Notes: generated from the sequence alone by a model not told the origin. Positions 26,522 through 36,001 are shown, numbered from the stretch's first letter. The stretch: 64,000 nt of DNA from Terriglobus saanensis SP1PR4 (GCF_000179915.2 NC_014963.1:5022001-5086000); one strand, 5' to 3'. Translations and numbers: made by a program.

Positions 26522-26794
26522 TTAGACTTTGCCGGGGCGGAAGCGGATCGCGTAGAAGGCGCCGAAGATCGTCATGCCGATGCCCCACCACAGGGTGACG
26601 TGGAGCTCCGGAAGGACGACGTTGGGTGGATGCGAGAGTTGGTAGATACCCACCGGGATGAGGACGAGGCCGTAGACGAGGCAGAGCGCGCCGACGAAGA
26701 ACCAGATGCTGAGCTGCATCTTCCGGGGAGCGTCGGGTGGCGCTGCGGCGGAGGTCGCGGTGTGGCTGTGGAGGTGTTCTGTTGGTCCGGACAT
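26522..26794 (-). CDS. Small two-helix membrane protein in sugar operon
   Basis: 90 residues. A histidine-rich N-terminus (HLHSHTATS) is followed by TM1 (about 29-50, WFFVGALCLVYGLVLIPVGIY) and TM2 (about 66-82, LWWGIGMTIFGAFYAI), ending FRPGKV. It lies 20 bp after the symporter stop and before the isomerase, so it is probably co-expressed and may be an accessory subunit. No known family recognised. Confidence 0.6.
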   Translation of the reverse strand: MSGPTEHLHSHTATSAAAPPDAPRKMQLSIWFFVGALCLVYGLVLIPVGIYQLSHPPNVVLPELHVTLWWGIGMTIFGAFYAIRFRPGKV

Positions 26795-26814
26795 GGCTAC
26801 GTTTCCTTTTTGGC

Positions 26815-28536
26815 CTACCAGAAGAGCAGGTTGAGGATGAAGAAGAGGGTGGCGACGATGATGGCCCAGAAGATGGGTTTCTGCCAGAGCTGCGTGGCTC
26901 CGTCATCCGGAATGACCGTTGAGCCGTAGACGAGGCCGGTGAGTTCGGCTTCGCTCTTTGCCTTGGTCATATAGCTGACAACGACCGTGACGAGAACGCA
27001 GACGAGCCAGCTCCAGAGAGCGCGGTAGAGGTTCTCCGCCATGGGCTTCGCGTCGGGCGAGAGGGCGATGTAGCGGAGGGCGCTGGCGTCCTGCTGCACC
27101 CAGATCCACATGGCAACGGAAGAGATGGTTCCGGCAAGCAGACCCCAGAAGCCGCCCTCCTTGGTCGCGCGCTTCCAGAGCATGCCGAGGATGACAGTGC
27201 CGAAGAGCGGAGCGATGAAGAAGGAGAAGAGCGCCTGCACGTAATCCATGATGGAGGCGGCGCGCATCACCAGGTAGGCGGTGGCGATGGAGAGCAGCAT
27301 GCCCACGACGGTGGAGGCGCGGCCCATGAAGACGTAATGCTTATCGCTGGCGGCTTTCTTGATGTATGCGCCGTAGAGATCGTAGGTCCAGACAGTGGAG
27401 AAGGCGCTGATGTTGCCCGCCATGCCGCTCATGAAACCGGCGACGAGGGCGGTGATGCCGAGACCCAGAAGACCCGGACCGCAGTAGCGGACGAGCATCA
27501 GAGGAAGGACTTCGTTGTAGCTGTGCTGCCCGGTAGCGGCGGCGACGGACTCAGGAACGAGCTTCATCAGGGTGCCGTCGGTGTTACGCAGGACGGCGAG
27601 CGCCAGCAGGCCGGGGACGATGACGATGAAGGGAACCGCCATCTTGAAGGCCGCGCCGATGATGGGAGCCATGCGCGCCGCGCGAAGGTTATTGGCCGAA
27701 AGGACGCGCTGGACTACAAGGAAATCAGTAGTCCAGTAGCCGAAGCTGATGACGAAGCCGAGGCCGAAGACGATCCCGGTCCAGTGGACGCCCATCGGAT
27801 TGGAGGTAAAGGAACCGAGGTTCGACCAGAGATGCGTGTACGTCGTCGTGCCGAGGTTGTGGGCGATCTGGGCCTTCAGGTTCGTCCATCCACCGGCTTC
27901 GATCAGGCCGACGATGGGGATGAGCGCCGCTCCCGCCCAGATGAGGACAAACTGCAGCACCTCATTAATGATGGCGGAGCGCAGACCGCCGAGCATGACA
28001 TAGAGACCAACGGTGAAGGCTCCCACCCAGATGGAGAAGTTGATGTCCCAGCCGAGAACGACCTTCATCACCAGCGCCATGGAGTACATATTGACGCCGG
28101 ACATGAGGACGGTCATGAAAGCAAAGGAGATGGCCGAGACGGCGCGCGCGCCTTCGCCGAAGCGCAGCTGCAGGTAGCCGGGGACGGAGTGCGTTTTGGA
28201 GATGTAATAGAAGGGCATCATGACGATGCCAAGGAAGAGCATCGCCGGGATGGCACCGATCCAATACCAGTGCGTGGCCAGGATGCCGTACTGGTACGCC
28301 GCTCCCGCCCAGCCCATGAGCTCGAGCGAGCCGAGGTTGGCGGAGACGAAGCTGAGGCCCGCGATCCAGGCCGTCATCTCGCGGCCCGCGAGGAAGAACT
28401 CTTCGCTGGTGTTGGCGGAGTCCTTCACGTAGAAGCCGATGAAGAGAACGATGGCGAAGTAGAGACAAAGAATGGTGATGTCGACGGCGGAGAGCGTCGT
28501 CAGTTGCCGACTTGAGAAGAGAAGGAGTGCGGGCAT
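26815..28536 (-). CDS. Sodium/sugar symporter, SSS family
   Basis: 573 residues, about 14 membrane helices. LAGREMTAWIAGLSFVSANLGSLELMG is the SSS/SGLT TM1-2 region; GMAGNISAFSTVWTYDLY is the conserved TM9 sodium-site signature. The extended YYISKTHSVPGYLQLRFG motif and length fit vSGLT-like sugar transporters. Probably sodium-driven sugar uptake, with the product metabolised by the downstream isomerase. First gene of a three-gene operon. Confidence 0.85.
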   Translation of the reverse strand: MPALLLFSSRQLTTLSAVDITILCLYFAIVLFIGFYVKDSANTSEEFFLAGREMTAWIAGLSFVSANLGSLELMGWAGAAYQYGILATHWYWIGAIPAMLFLGIVMMPFYYISKTHSVPGYLQLRFGEGARAVSAISFAFMTVLMSGVNMYSMALVMKVVLGWDINFSIWVGAFTVGLYVMLGGLRSAIINEVLQFVLIWAGAALIPIVGLIEAGGWTNLKAQIAHNLGTTTYTHLWSNLGSFTSNPMGVHWTGIVFGLGFVISFGYWTTDFLVVQRVLSANNLRAARMAPIIGAAFKMAVPFIVIVPGLLALAVLRNTDGTLMKLVPESVAAATGQHSYNEVLPLMLVRYCGPGLLGLGITALVAGFMSGMAGNISAFSTVWTYDLYGAYIKKAASDKHYVFMGRASTVVGMLLSIATAYLVMRAASIMDYVQALFSFFIAPLFGTVILGMLWKRATKEGGFWGLLAGTISSVAMWIWVQQDASALRYIALSPDAKPMAENLYRALWSWLVCVLVTVVVSYMTKAKSEAELTGLVYGSTVIPDDGATQLWQKPIFWAIIVATLFFILNLLFW

Positions 28537-29087
28537 TTGACCTCGTGATCTTCGCTAGCGTGCCTGTTGCCGGAAGGATACTAGAGTCGATGTACTTCGC
28601 GCGATGTCTATGGGGGACAGGGACGGTCGTGTCTGGTGAAACTGTCTGTCAGGTTTGCTGAATTTAGGGCTCGCTCTTTGAGCGAGGGATGCGCTTCCGC
28701 TGGCCCGGCACGTCGCATAGAGCGCGATGTGTGGGGGCACGCGGATTTGTACCGCTTTGAAGGACAGCAGATCCCTTTGCTGCGCTACGGGATGACAAAA
28801 GGGTGTGGGCACAGGGCTTTTCGAGGTGAACCGAGCCTTTCCGTGAATCTTTGTTAAATCCAAAGGGTATGTCGTTGGGGATTGCTAAGACCGTTCGTTA
28901 ACCAGATAGAAGTGCAATCGCAGAAAAGTTGTCGAGCTCCCTGGGTATTGTTTTCTTCATTTCCTAGGTCCACCGGCCTTGTTCGTGGCGGTTTCAGCGC
29001 GGCTGAGCAAACGCTTTTTCGCTTTAGGCTCCTCGCGGAGGGGCTTCTTCCTACCTTCTTCCTAACCGAGCAATCGAGGGAAACATC
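28537..29087. other. Divergent intergenic region with promoters and repeat
   Basis: 550 bases between the symporter (minus) and the phosphate-binding-like gene (plus). The middle is occupied by repeat R3; the rest, 28830-29087, should hold the promoter of the plus-strand gene, whose ribosome site GAGGGAA lies just before 29088. Confidence 0.5.
28668..28816. repeat. Mosaic hairpin repeat R3
   Basis: GGGCTCGCTCTTTGAGCGAG hairpin, GGATGCGCTTCCG, TCGCATAGAGCGCGATGTGTGGGGGCAC, then CAGATCCCTTTGCTGCGCTA followed by CGGGATGACAAAA. This copy lies in a divergent gap, unlike most others. Confidence 0.65.
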
Positions 29088-30800
29088 ATGAAGAATCTTC
29101 TGAAAGCAAGTTTTGTCATTGGCCTAGCGCTGGTAGCGCTCATCGCCGCCGTAAACGTACAGGCACAGTCGGTACAGATCAACGGAATCGGGTCTTCCGC
29201 TCTCTTTTTTGATCTTGGACTTGCCGCGTCGACGCTCAACGGTATTGCGGGTGGCATGTGCGTGTGGAGCAGCACGGGCATCACAAGTGGGGCCATTGCG
29301 AATGCGATAGATACCAGCATGATCACTCCACTGAGTGATTCGGGTCCAGCGTGGGTCACCTGGACGCCCTCGTTTGGGCAATCAGCGAATGCCCAAACCT
29401 GCAACGGACCAAATGTAACCTCTACCACCAAGGTCTGGGCGTATCTACAGACGGATTCCGTCGTGGGCAATCGTTGTTTATTCCATGCTCACACTACATT
29501 TGGTTCTCAATGCACGGTTTTTTATCCAACCAACGATCCACTTCCCGAGAATTTCGTTTTGACCTCTCCGGGTGCTGAATTCCCGCTTCCACCGCAAATC
29601 GCCAACGCGCTCAACAATACTCTTGTGAACATGGCAGGAACAGACATACGGCCTGAAGATGCTGTTTTTGCCACAGCCAGAGCGCTTACGCCTTGCGCGA
29701 CGTCCGTGACGACGGGCTCTCAATATCTGGGGCTCGGCTACAACAATGGCGATAACATTCTGAGCTTCTTTAATAACTTCGGCGCACACCTTCTAAACTT
29801 CACCCTGCCCGTCTCTTATTTCGTGACGCCAATCGGAGCTACGCCGATAGTGGTTGTTGTGAACGGAGATAGTACCGGGTTCAACAATCCCTCCAGTCTT
29901 GTTACCAATCTCAGCAGCGCGACCCTGGCCATGTTTCTGGACGGAATATTCTCTTTCACCGGTCAGGCGCTTGCGACGCCCACGGCGTCGGGAGCACCGG
30001 TGACGGTCGTCATCCCTGAGCCGCTCTCCGGCACCTCGAACACCATGGAATTCAATGTACCGAATACCACGGCGAATCAGACCTCTCAGGATGTCGGTCT
30101 GAACCAGCCGATGGGCCAGCGCGACTGCAACCCGGTGGGTCCTGGATTGAACCCGATGAACCTCATGACGGCCAGCGGCGGCCATCGACGACGGGCGATC
30201 GGTACCGAGCAAGAGCTCAGTGAGGTGGTCGATACCGCGAACAATGGGAATAATTCGCTGAGCTATGGCTTCTGGAGCGTAGCGAACTTCAGGTTTTTCA
30301 GTAATGCACTCGCAGCCAATGCCAGATACCTGACGATCGACGGGATCGATCCATTGATTACCCGCTCCGCTGCATATACCGGTGTTATTCCTACGACAGG
30401 CAGCGCGACCCTGGCCAATGTCAGCTTGAACAGCGTTGCTAATGGAACCTATCCCATTTGGTCGATCCTCAGGCTCGTCACTGTTGACTCCACCTCGACC
30501 GTTGCCGCTGCAACCTTGGCCAATGCGACGAAGGCGCTTGTCAGCTTCGGGACCACAACAGCCCGTCCTGACTTTGTCGTTGCGGAGAACATGCAGGTTG
30601 TTCGATCTCACTTCATTCCACCTGCAGGAGTCGGTCTCCCCGCCTCTGCTGCGGATGGTCACGTCGGCCTTCCCACCAGCCCCTGTACGAGCCCGGAAGC
30701 AGGTGGCGATGTAGGTGGACAGGTGCTCACGCTTCGCGCCGATGCAGCGTTTTGCCTCGTCACGGGAGTTACTACGGGGCAAACCGGCCGCCGCCGGTAG
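29088..30800 (+). CDS. Exported periplasmic-binding-protein-like (PstS-type) protein
   Basis: 570 residues with a signal peptide (LLKASFVIGLALVALIAAVNVQA). GSSALFFDLG near the N-terminus, EPLSGTSNTMEF in the middle and LSYGFWSVANFRF near the C-terminal third resemble the ligand-loop pattern of phosphate-binding proteins (PBP type 2), but the protein is longer than a usual PstS (about 330). It is Asn/Thr/Ser rich, like an extracellular protein. No pstCAB genes are nearby, so a scavenging or sensing role outside a transporter is possible. Moderate confidence in the family. Confidence 0.5.
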   Translation: MKNLLKASFVIGLALVALIAAVNVQAQSVQINGIGSSALFFDLGLAASTLNGIAGGMCVWSSTGITSGAIANAIDTSMITPLSDSGPAWVTWTPSFGQSANAQTCNGPNVTSTTKVWAYLQTDSVVGNRCLFHAHTTFGSQCTVFYPTNDPLPENFVLTSPGAEFPLPPQIANALNNTLVNMAGTDIRPEDAVFATARALTPCATSVTTGSQYLGLGYNNGDNILSFFNNFGAHLLNFTLPVSYFVTPIGATPIVVVVNGDSTGFNNPSSLVTNLSSATLAMFLDGIFSFTGQALATPTASGAPVTVVIPEPLSGTSNTMEFNVPNTTANQTSQDVGLNQPMGQRDCNPVGPGLNPMNLMTASGGHRRRAIGTEQELSEVVDTANNGNNSLSYGFWSVANFRFFSNALAANARYLTIDGIDPLITRSAAYTGVIPTTGSATLANVSLNSVANGTYPIWSILRLVTVDSTSTVAAATLANATKALVSFGTTTARPDFVVAENMQVVRSHFIPPAGVGLPASAADGHVGLPTSPCTSPEAGGDVGGQVLTLRADAAFCLVTGVTTGQTGRRR

Positions 30801-30879
30801 GTTGTCCGCAGTTCTGTAACCCCTCGTTCTGCGTAGTCAGGGAGACTCAGCCGCAGCGGTGGGTCTGCCTTTCGTTTGT

Positions 30880-30960
30880 CCGTCGGGTCGCTCTTCGAGC
30901 GATGAATACGTTTTGCGCATGTCCGCAGATCCCTTCGCTGCGCTACGGGATGACAAAAAG
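30880..30960. repeat. Mosaic hairpin repeat R4
   Basis: GTCGGGTCGCTCTTCGAGCGATG hairpin region, TTTTGCGCATGTCCG, then CAGATCCCTTCGCTGCGCTA followed by CGGGATGACAAAAAG. Convergent gap between the phosphate-binding-like gene and the PQQ dehydrogenase. Confidence 0.65.
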
Positions 30961-31001
30961 GGAGAGTGGCTTCCTGATGGATCTAGTTGTGCGCCCATCA
31001 T

Positions 31002-33269
31002 CTACGGCAAAGCGAAGGTGACGAGCGTGCCGCCGAGGGGGTGGGTGGGGTCTTTGCCTCCGCCCGTGGCGATGACGACGTACTGTTTGCCGTTGATGGC
31101 GTAGGTGGCGGGAGTGGCCAAGCCGCCGAAGGGGAGTTCGGTATGCCAGAGGAGTTCGCCGGTGCGGGTGTCGTAGGCGTGCATCTGGCGGTCGAAGATG
31201 GTGGACGCGATGAAGAGCAGGCCGCTGGCGGTGAGGACGGGGCCGCCGTAGTTTTCCGTGCCGGTGGTCGGGATGCCTTTGGCGGAGAGTTCCGGGTAAG
31301 CGCCGAAGGGAATCCTCCAGAGGTATTTGCCGGTGTTCATGTCGATGGCGTTGAGGGTGCCCCACGGTGGAGCGGAAGCGGGGTAGCCGTCCTGATCCAC
31401 AAAGCGTTTGTAGCCGAGGAAGCGGAAGGGCGTGGGCACGTTTCCGGTGGAGGCTAGTTCTCTTTCGGTGGTTTTTTCTGCCGCTGCGCCAGAGACGATG
31501 TCTTCCTTGCCCGCGCGGAGGAAATCGGTGAGGGACTGGAGGGCTTCACCCTGGACGTTGGGAAAGCCGGGCATGCGGCCTTTGCCGTTCTGGACGGTGT
31601 CTGTGATTTGCGCCGGGGTTAGGCGGTCCGTGATGCCGACGAGCGAAGGGAAGGCGGGTGGTGAGCCTTTGCGGTCTGCGGCGTGGCACATGGCGCACTG
31701 GCTGTTGTAGATGGCGGCTCCGGCGCTGCTCTGCGGCTTGTTGGCGGTCAGACCGGTGATGTAGGGAATGTCGTTGGCGTTGACGTAGAGGATGCCGGAG
31801 CGGGGATCGACGGCGGCTCCTCCCCACTCCGCGCCGCCGTCCATGCCGGGCGTGACGGCGGTGATGCGGTCGACGGAGAGCGGGACGAACTGGCCTTCGC
31901 TGCGCATGGCTTTGAACTGTTCCAGAGCGTTGGCGTGGGCTTCAGGGGAGCGGGTGGTGAGAGTGTCTGCGGTGAGGGTCTGGCGCGCCAGTGGTTCGGG
32001 CAGCAAAGAATGCGGCTGAGTGGGCGAGGACTTTTCTCCGGGAACGGTGGAGGGCAGAACTTTCATTTCCTCGATGGGGAAGAGCGGTGTGCCGGTGACG
32101 CGGTCGAAGAGATAGACGTATCCCTGCTTGGTGGTCTGGGCAACGGCGTCGACGGGTTTGCCATTGTGCTGGACGGTGAGGAGGACGGGCGGCGCGGGGA
32201 AGTCGCGGTCCCAGATGTCGTGGTGGATGCCCTGGAAGTGCCAGAGGCGTTTGCCGGTGGCGGCGTCGAGGGCGAGGAGAGTATTGGCGAAGAGGTTGTT
32301 TCCGATGCGGTCGCCGCCGTAGAAGTCGTCGACGGCGGAGCCGGTGGGGATGTAGACGATGCCTCGTGGCTGGTCGACGACCATGCCCGCCCAGGCGTTG
32401 GCGGCACCGGCGTGCTCCCAGGCACCGGCGGCCCATGTGTCGTAGCCGAACTCGCCGGGGTGCGGGATGGTGTGGAAGGTCCAGCGGAGTTTGCCGGTGT
32501 GGACATCGTAGGCGCGGATGTCTCCGCGCGGCGCGGGGTGGGTTTCGGGGGCGCGGAAGCCGAGGATGATGAGGTCTTTGTAGACGACGCCGGGGCTGGT
32601 GAGGGCGACGGTGGCTTTGGCGGGGTCCGTGTCGAGGTCTTCGCGGAGGTCGATGCGGCCCTGCTTGCCGAAGGTCTCGACGGGCTTTCCTGTTTTGGCA
32701 TCGAGTTCGTAGAGGTAGCTCATGATGCCTGCGAGGATCTTGCCTTCTGGGAGATACGCGAGGCCGCGGATGGGTTGGCGGCTCTTGGTTTCAGGATCGA
32801 AGCGCCATTGTTGTTTGCCCGTGGCCCCGTCGAGCGCGACGATGCTGCCGGTGGGTGTGGCGATGAAGAGGGTGCGACCGACGATGAGGGGTGACGATTC
32901 CCAGATGCCCTGGTCGCCGGTGTCGAAGGTCCAGGCTTGCTTGAGGGTTTTTACGTTGGTGCGGTTGATTTGGGTGAGCGGGGAGTAGTGGTCTCCGGTG
33001 GTGCGGCCGTTGTAGATGGGCCAGTCCTGGTTTTGCTGGGCGAAGAGGGTGGTGGTGAAGAGAGTGAGAAGAGCCAAAACTCCGGGTGCCCCGTAAATCG
33101 CGCTTTTTGCGATGTGCGGGTGGGATGCTTGTTTTGTTTTGGAACTTTCTTGTGGTGAAGATTCAGAAACGGTTCGCGCTTTGCGCGAATACCCATACAC
33201 GCGCGATGAAGCTGCGCGTGTATGGGGCACCCGGTTCTGTGGTTCTCCCGAGAGTGATTCTCTAGACAT
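31002..33269 (-). CDS. PQQ-dependent dehydrogenase with inserted cytochrome c domain
   Basis: 755 codons from the only in-frame ATG. The first roughly 62 codons translate the repeat R5, not protein-like sequence; the real N-terminus is probably the hydrophobic stretch VLALLTLFTTTLFAQQ, perhaps starting at TTG 33077. PQQ propeller blades follow (YNGRTTGDHYSPLTQINRTN, ALDGATGKQQWRFDP, GIHHDIWDRDFP). A haem-binding CAMCH sits near codon 525, inserted before the last blade, and then the propeller resumes (AIDMNTGKYLWRIPFG). A periplasmic sugar or alcohol oxidase passing electrons through haem c. Overlaps the end of the sugar-isomerase-like gene. Confidence 0.8.
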   Translation of the reverse strand: MSRESLSGEPQNRVPHTRAASSRVYGYSRKARTVSESSPQESSKTKQASHPHIAKSAIYGAPGVLALLTLFTTTLFAQQNQDWPIYNGRTTGDHYSPLTQINRTNVKTLKQAWTFDTGDQGIWESSPLIVGRTLFIATPTGSIVALDGATGKQQWRFDPETKSRQPIRGLAYLPEGKILAGIMSYLYELDAKTGKPVETFGKQGRIDLREDLDTDPAKATVALTSPGVVYKDLIILGFRAPETHPAPRGDIRAYDVHTGKLRWTFHTIPHPGEFGYDTWAAGAWEHAGAANAWAGMVVDQPRGIVYIPTGSAVDDFYGGDRIGNNLFANTLLALDAATGKRLWHFQGIHHDIWDRDFPAPPVLLTVQHNGKPVDAVAQTTKQGYVYLFDRVTGTPLFPIEEMKVLPSTVPGEKSSPTQPHSLLPEPLARQTLTADTLTTRSPEAHANALEQFKAMRSEGQFVPLSVDRITAVTPGMDGGAEWGGAAVDPRSGILYVNANDIPYITGLTANKPQSSAGAAIYNSQCAMCHAADRKGSPPAFPSLVGITDRLTPAQITDTVQNGKGRMPGFPNVQGEALQSLTDFLRAGKEDIVSGAAAEKTTERELASTGNVPTPFRFLGYKRFVDQDGYPASAPPWGTLNAIDMNTGKYLWRIPFGAYPELSAKGIPTTGTENYGGPVLTASGLLFIASTIFDRQMHAYDTRTGELLWHTELPFGGLATPATYAINGKQYVVIATGGGKDPTHPLGGTLVTFALP
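33081..33236. repeat. Mosaic hairpin repeat R5
   Basis: CTCCGGGTGCCCCGTAAATC with the CGCGCTTTTTGCG hairpin, then GGTTCGCGCTTTGCGCGAA and the ACACGCGC/GCGCGTGT stem, ending TATGGGGCACCCGG. Two outward-facing GGGGCACCCGG ends enclose it. It covers the 5' end of the PQQ dehydrogenase frame. Confidence 0.7.
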
Positions 33270-34122
33270 TGGTGATGGCGCGCTGGGCTTCTTCGCGGGC
33301 GGTGCGAAGGCTGGTGAGGGCGTCGCTGGTGGGGTAGAACTCCATGGCGATGAAGCCGTTGTATTTCAGCTCGGCGATTCTGCGGTAGGCGGCCTCGTAG
33401 CGGACTTCGCCTGTGCTGGGTTCGTGGCGGCCGGGCACGCTGGCGATGTGGAAGAGGGCGATCTGGTCTATGTTCTTTTCGATCTTTTCGATGAGGTTTC
33501 CGCCCTGCCGCTGCTCATGGTAGAGGTCGTAGAGGACGCGCAGGTGGGGGTTGTTGATCGCGCGGGAGATCTCCGCGGCCTCGGTCACCGAGGTGAGATA
33601 GCTGGTCGGGTTTTCGAGGAGATCGATAGGTTCGATGACGACCTGTTTGTCGGCCTTCGCGGCGAGGTCGGTGACGGGCTTGAGGATCTCGATGCAGGCT
33701 TCGTGGCTGGAGGCTGCTGTGCGCTTGCCTGAGGTGAGGATGATCTGCGGGCAGTTGAGGCGCTTGGCGGCTTCGAGCGCTACGGCGAGGTCGGCGAGTA
33801 GTTGGTCCTTGGTGGCGGGGTCGGCGAAGCCGCGTACGCCAGCCATGGAGTCGATGGTGAGACTGAGCGCCCTGGTGCGACTGGTGATGCGGGCGTAGTC
33901 GGCGGGGCTCCACTTCTGCCACTCGCCGACGAGCTCTACGCCCTGGTATCCAGCCTGTGCGACGAGTTCGATGGACTTCTCCGTGGGGGAGATTTTGTTG
34001 AGCGTCCAGAGCATGACGGAGAAGCGGATGGCGGCCTGTTGCGCCTGCGCCGTAGCGAATTTTGGCAGAGCGGCGGTGGCAGCGAGAGCGGCCAGAGTAC
34101 GTGTGAAGTCTCTTCGGTGCAT
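33262..34122 (-). CDS. Tat-exported TIM-barrel sugar isomerase/epimerase-like protein
   Basis: 286 residues. MHRRDFTRTLAALAATAALP is a twin-arginine signal peptide. The barrel shows GVELVGEWQKW, VVIEPIDLLENP (metal-site Glu), VLYDLYHEQRQGG (Asp/His), LFHIASVPGRHEPSTGEVRY (His/Glu) and FIAMEFYP, the metal ligands of the AP-endonuclease-2 / hydroxypyruvate-isomerase group. Export suggests a periplasmic sugar-modifying role. ATG 34122 follows AGGAA and starts the Tat motif; the frame extends to 34191 without support. Next to the PQQ dehydrogenase and a sugar porter. Confidence 0.8.
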   Translation of the reverse strand: MHRRDFTRTLAALAATAALPKFATAQAQQAAIRFSVMLWTLNKISPTEKSIELVAQAGYQGVELVGEWQKWSPADYARITSRTRALSLTIDSMAGVRGFADPATKDQLLADLAVALEAAKRLNCPQIILTSGKRTAASSHEACIEILKPVTDLAAKADKQVVIEPIDLLENPTSYLTSVTEAAEISRAINNPHLRVLYDLYHEQRQGGNLIEKIEKNIDQIALFHIASVPGRHEPSTGEVRYEAAYRRIAELKYNGFIAMEFYPTSDALTSLRTAREEAQRAITNV

Positions 34123-34311
34123 GGTTCCTGCTTTCGGTCGATGCGACAGTCGATGCGGACAACGGTAGCGTGTGACGCCGAGGAGGGTCAAGGAGGTTTT
34201 GGCTTGTCCGCGCGTTGACGTGGTGCGCTATGGTGGCGCGATGGTATCGTTCGAGCGAAGCGCTATTTTCAGTTTGCACGTAAACAACACGTAAACAAGG
34301 GGTGAGACCGG

Positions 34312-35658
34312 ATGAAGTCTGCACAGGGTAAGGCGATGTACCTTCTGGTGAAGAGCGCGATCACCGGCTCCCTGGGCGGGTTGCTCTTCGGTTTTGATAC
34401 GGCGGTCATCGCGGGTGTAATCTCCGCGCTGCAGATCCAGTTCCATCTGACGGACTGGCAGAAGGGCCTGACGGTTGCCATTGCGTTGTATGGCACGGTG
34501 ATCGGCGCGATCTTCAGCGGCATGCTGGGGCAGAAGCTGGGCAGCCGCAGCGCGCTGCGCATTATGGGTGTGCTCTACGTGGTTTCCGCCGTCGGTTGCG
34601 CGTTTGCTGGTGGCTGGTGGATGTTCCTGGCCTTCCGGTTCCTGGGCGGGTTGGGTATTGGCGGGTCGTCGGTGCTGGGGCCTGTCTACATAGCAGAGCT
34701 TTCGCCTGCGAAGTGGCGCGGACGCATGGTGGGCATGTTTCAGTTCAACATCGTCCTGGGTATTCTGCTGGCGTATCTTTCGAATGCGATTGTGGCGCAC
34801 TTTATGTTGGGTGCGATCGAGTGGCGTGTGCAGATCGGCGTTGGCATTGCACCGGCGGCGCTGTTCCTGATCATGCTGCTGAGCGTGCCGCAGAGCTCGC
34901 GTTGGCTGGTGACGCAAAACCGGCTGGATGAAGCGCATCTTGTGCTGCAGAGGATGGGGTCGCCGGATTCGCAGGCCGAGGTAGATGCGATTGTGGAGTC
35001 GCTTCGCGCTGAGGGCGGAGCGAGCCGGCAGTCTCTCTTTCAGAAGCGCTACCTGTTCCTGATCTTTCTTGCAGTCTCGATCGGGCTGTTCAATCAGCTC
35101 AGCGGTATCAACGCCATTCTGTATTACGTGAATGACATCTTCGCGAGCGCGGGCTTCAACCACATCTCGTCGAACTTCCAGGCGGTGGCGATCGGGTTTG
35201 GCAACCTGCTGGGAACATTCCTCGGCATCTCGATCATCGATAAGGTGGGGCGGAAGACTCTGCTGCTGGCGGGTGCTGTGGGTACGGCGCTTTGCCTGAC
35301 GGGCGTGGGGTACGTCTTCCATACCAACTCGCACCAGAAGCTGCTGCTGCCGCTGCTGGTGGGCTACATCATCTTTTTTGCGGCGTCGCAGGGCGCGGTG
35401 ATCTGGGTGTATCTGTCGGAGTTGTTTCCGACCAACGTGCGTTCGAAGGGGCAGAGCCTGGGTTCGAGCTCGCACTGGATTGCGAATGCGATTATCGCGA
35501 ATGTGTTTCCCGTGATGGCGGCGTATTCGAAGTCGATCCCGTTCTTCTTCTTTGCGGGTATGGTGGTGCTGCAGTTTTTTGTGGTGTTGTTTGTGTATCC
35601 GGAGACGAAAGGAAGGTCGCTGGAGACGATGGGGCAGCATTTGGGGTTGCACGGGTAA
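34312..35658 (+). CDS. Sugar:proton symporter, MFS sugar-porter family
   Basis: 448 residues, 12 membrane helices. GSLGGLLFGFDTAVIAGV in TM1, RFLGGLGIGGSSVLGPVYIAELSPAKWRGRMV after TM4, FNQLSGINAILYYVNDIF in TM7 and the C-terminal PETKGRSLE are all sugar-porter signatures (XylE/GalP/GLUT group), including QLSGINA sugar-binding residues. It probably imports a hexose or pentose with protons. Divergent from the isomerase-like gene with about 190 bp between. Confidence 0.9.
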   Translation: MKSAQGKAMYLLVKSAITGSLGGLLFGFDTAVIAGVISALQIQFHLTDWQKGLTVAIALYGTVIGAIFSGMLGQKLGSRSALRIMGVLYVVSAVGCAFAGGWWMFLAFRFLGGLGIGGSSVLGPVYIAELSPAKWRGRMVGMFQFNIVLGILLAYLSNAIVAHFMLGAIEWRVQIGVGIAPAALFLIMLLSVPQSSRWLVTQNRLDEAHLVLQRMGSPDSQAEVDAIVESLRAEGGASRQSLFQKRYLFLIFLAVSIGLFNQLSGINAILYYVNDIFASAGFNHISSNFQAVAIGFGNLLGTFLGISIIDKVGRKTLLLAGAVGTALCLTGVGYVFHTNSHQKLLLPLLVGYIIFFAASQGAVIWVYLSELFPTNVRSKGQSLGSSSHWIANAIIANVFPVMAAYSKSIPFFFFAGMVVLQFFVVLFVYPETKGRSLETMGQHLGLHG

Positions 35659-35660
35659 AC

Positions 35661-35989
35661 GGCAGATCCCTTCGCTTCGCTGCGGGATGACAAAGAATTG
35701 GGTGCCCCATACATGCGCAGTTTCATCGCGCGTGTGTGAGTATTCGCGCTAGGCGCGAACCGCTCTTTCATCATTGTTCAGCTGAAATGTCGACGCAATC
35801 GACATCCCTCCCGCACATCGCAAAAGCGCGATGTACGGGGCACCCAGAGTTTCGGTTTCCTCTTTGGGGTTTCCTGATAGATCTGGTTTGTGCGCTCCGC
35901 GCGACCCCATCCTTTCGCGATACAGCCGCGAAAGAATGGGGCACAGTACGGAACAGCAGATCCCTTTGCTTCGCTACGGGATGACAAAC
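35661..35989. repeat. Mosaic hairpin repeat R6 (largest copy)
   Basis: It combines every module: GCAGATCCCTTCGCTTCGCT with CGGGATGACAAA at both ends, GGGTGCCCCATACATGCGCA with the paired CGCGTGTG arm, ATTCGCGCTAGGCGCGAAC, CACATCGCAAAAGCGCGATG with TACGGGGCACCC, and GTTTGTGCGCTCCGCGCGAC with TTTCGCG...CGCGAAA and ATGGGGCAC. It fills the convergent gap between the sugar porter and the LysR gene. Confidence 0.75.
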
Positions 35990-36001
35990 ACGTAAATATG
36001 T

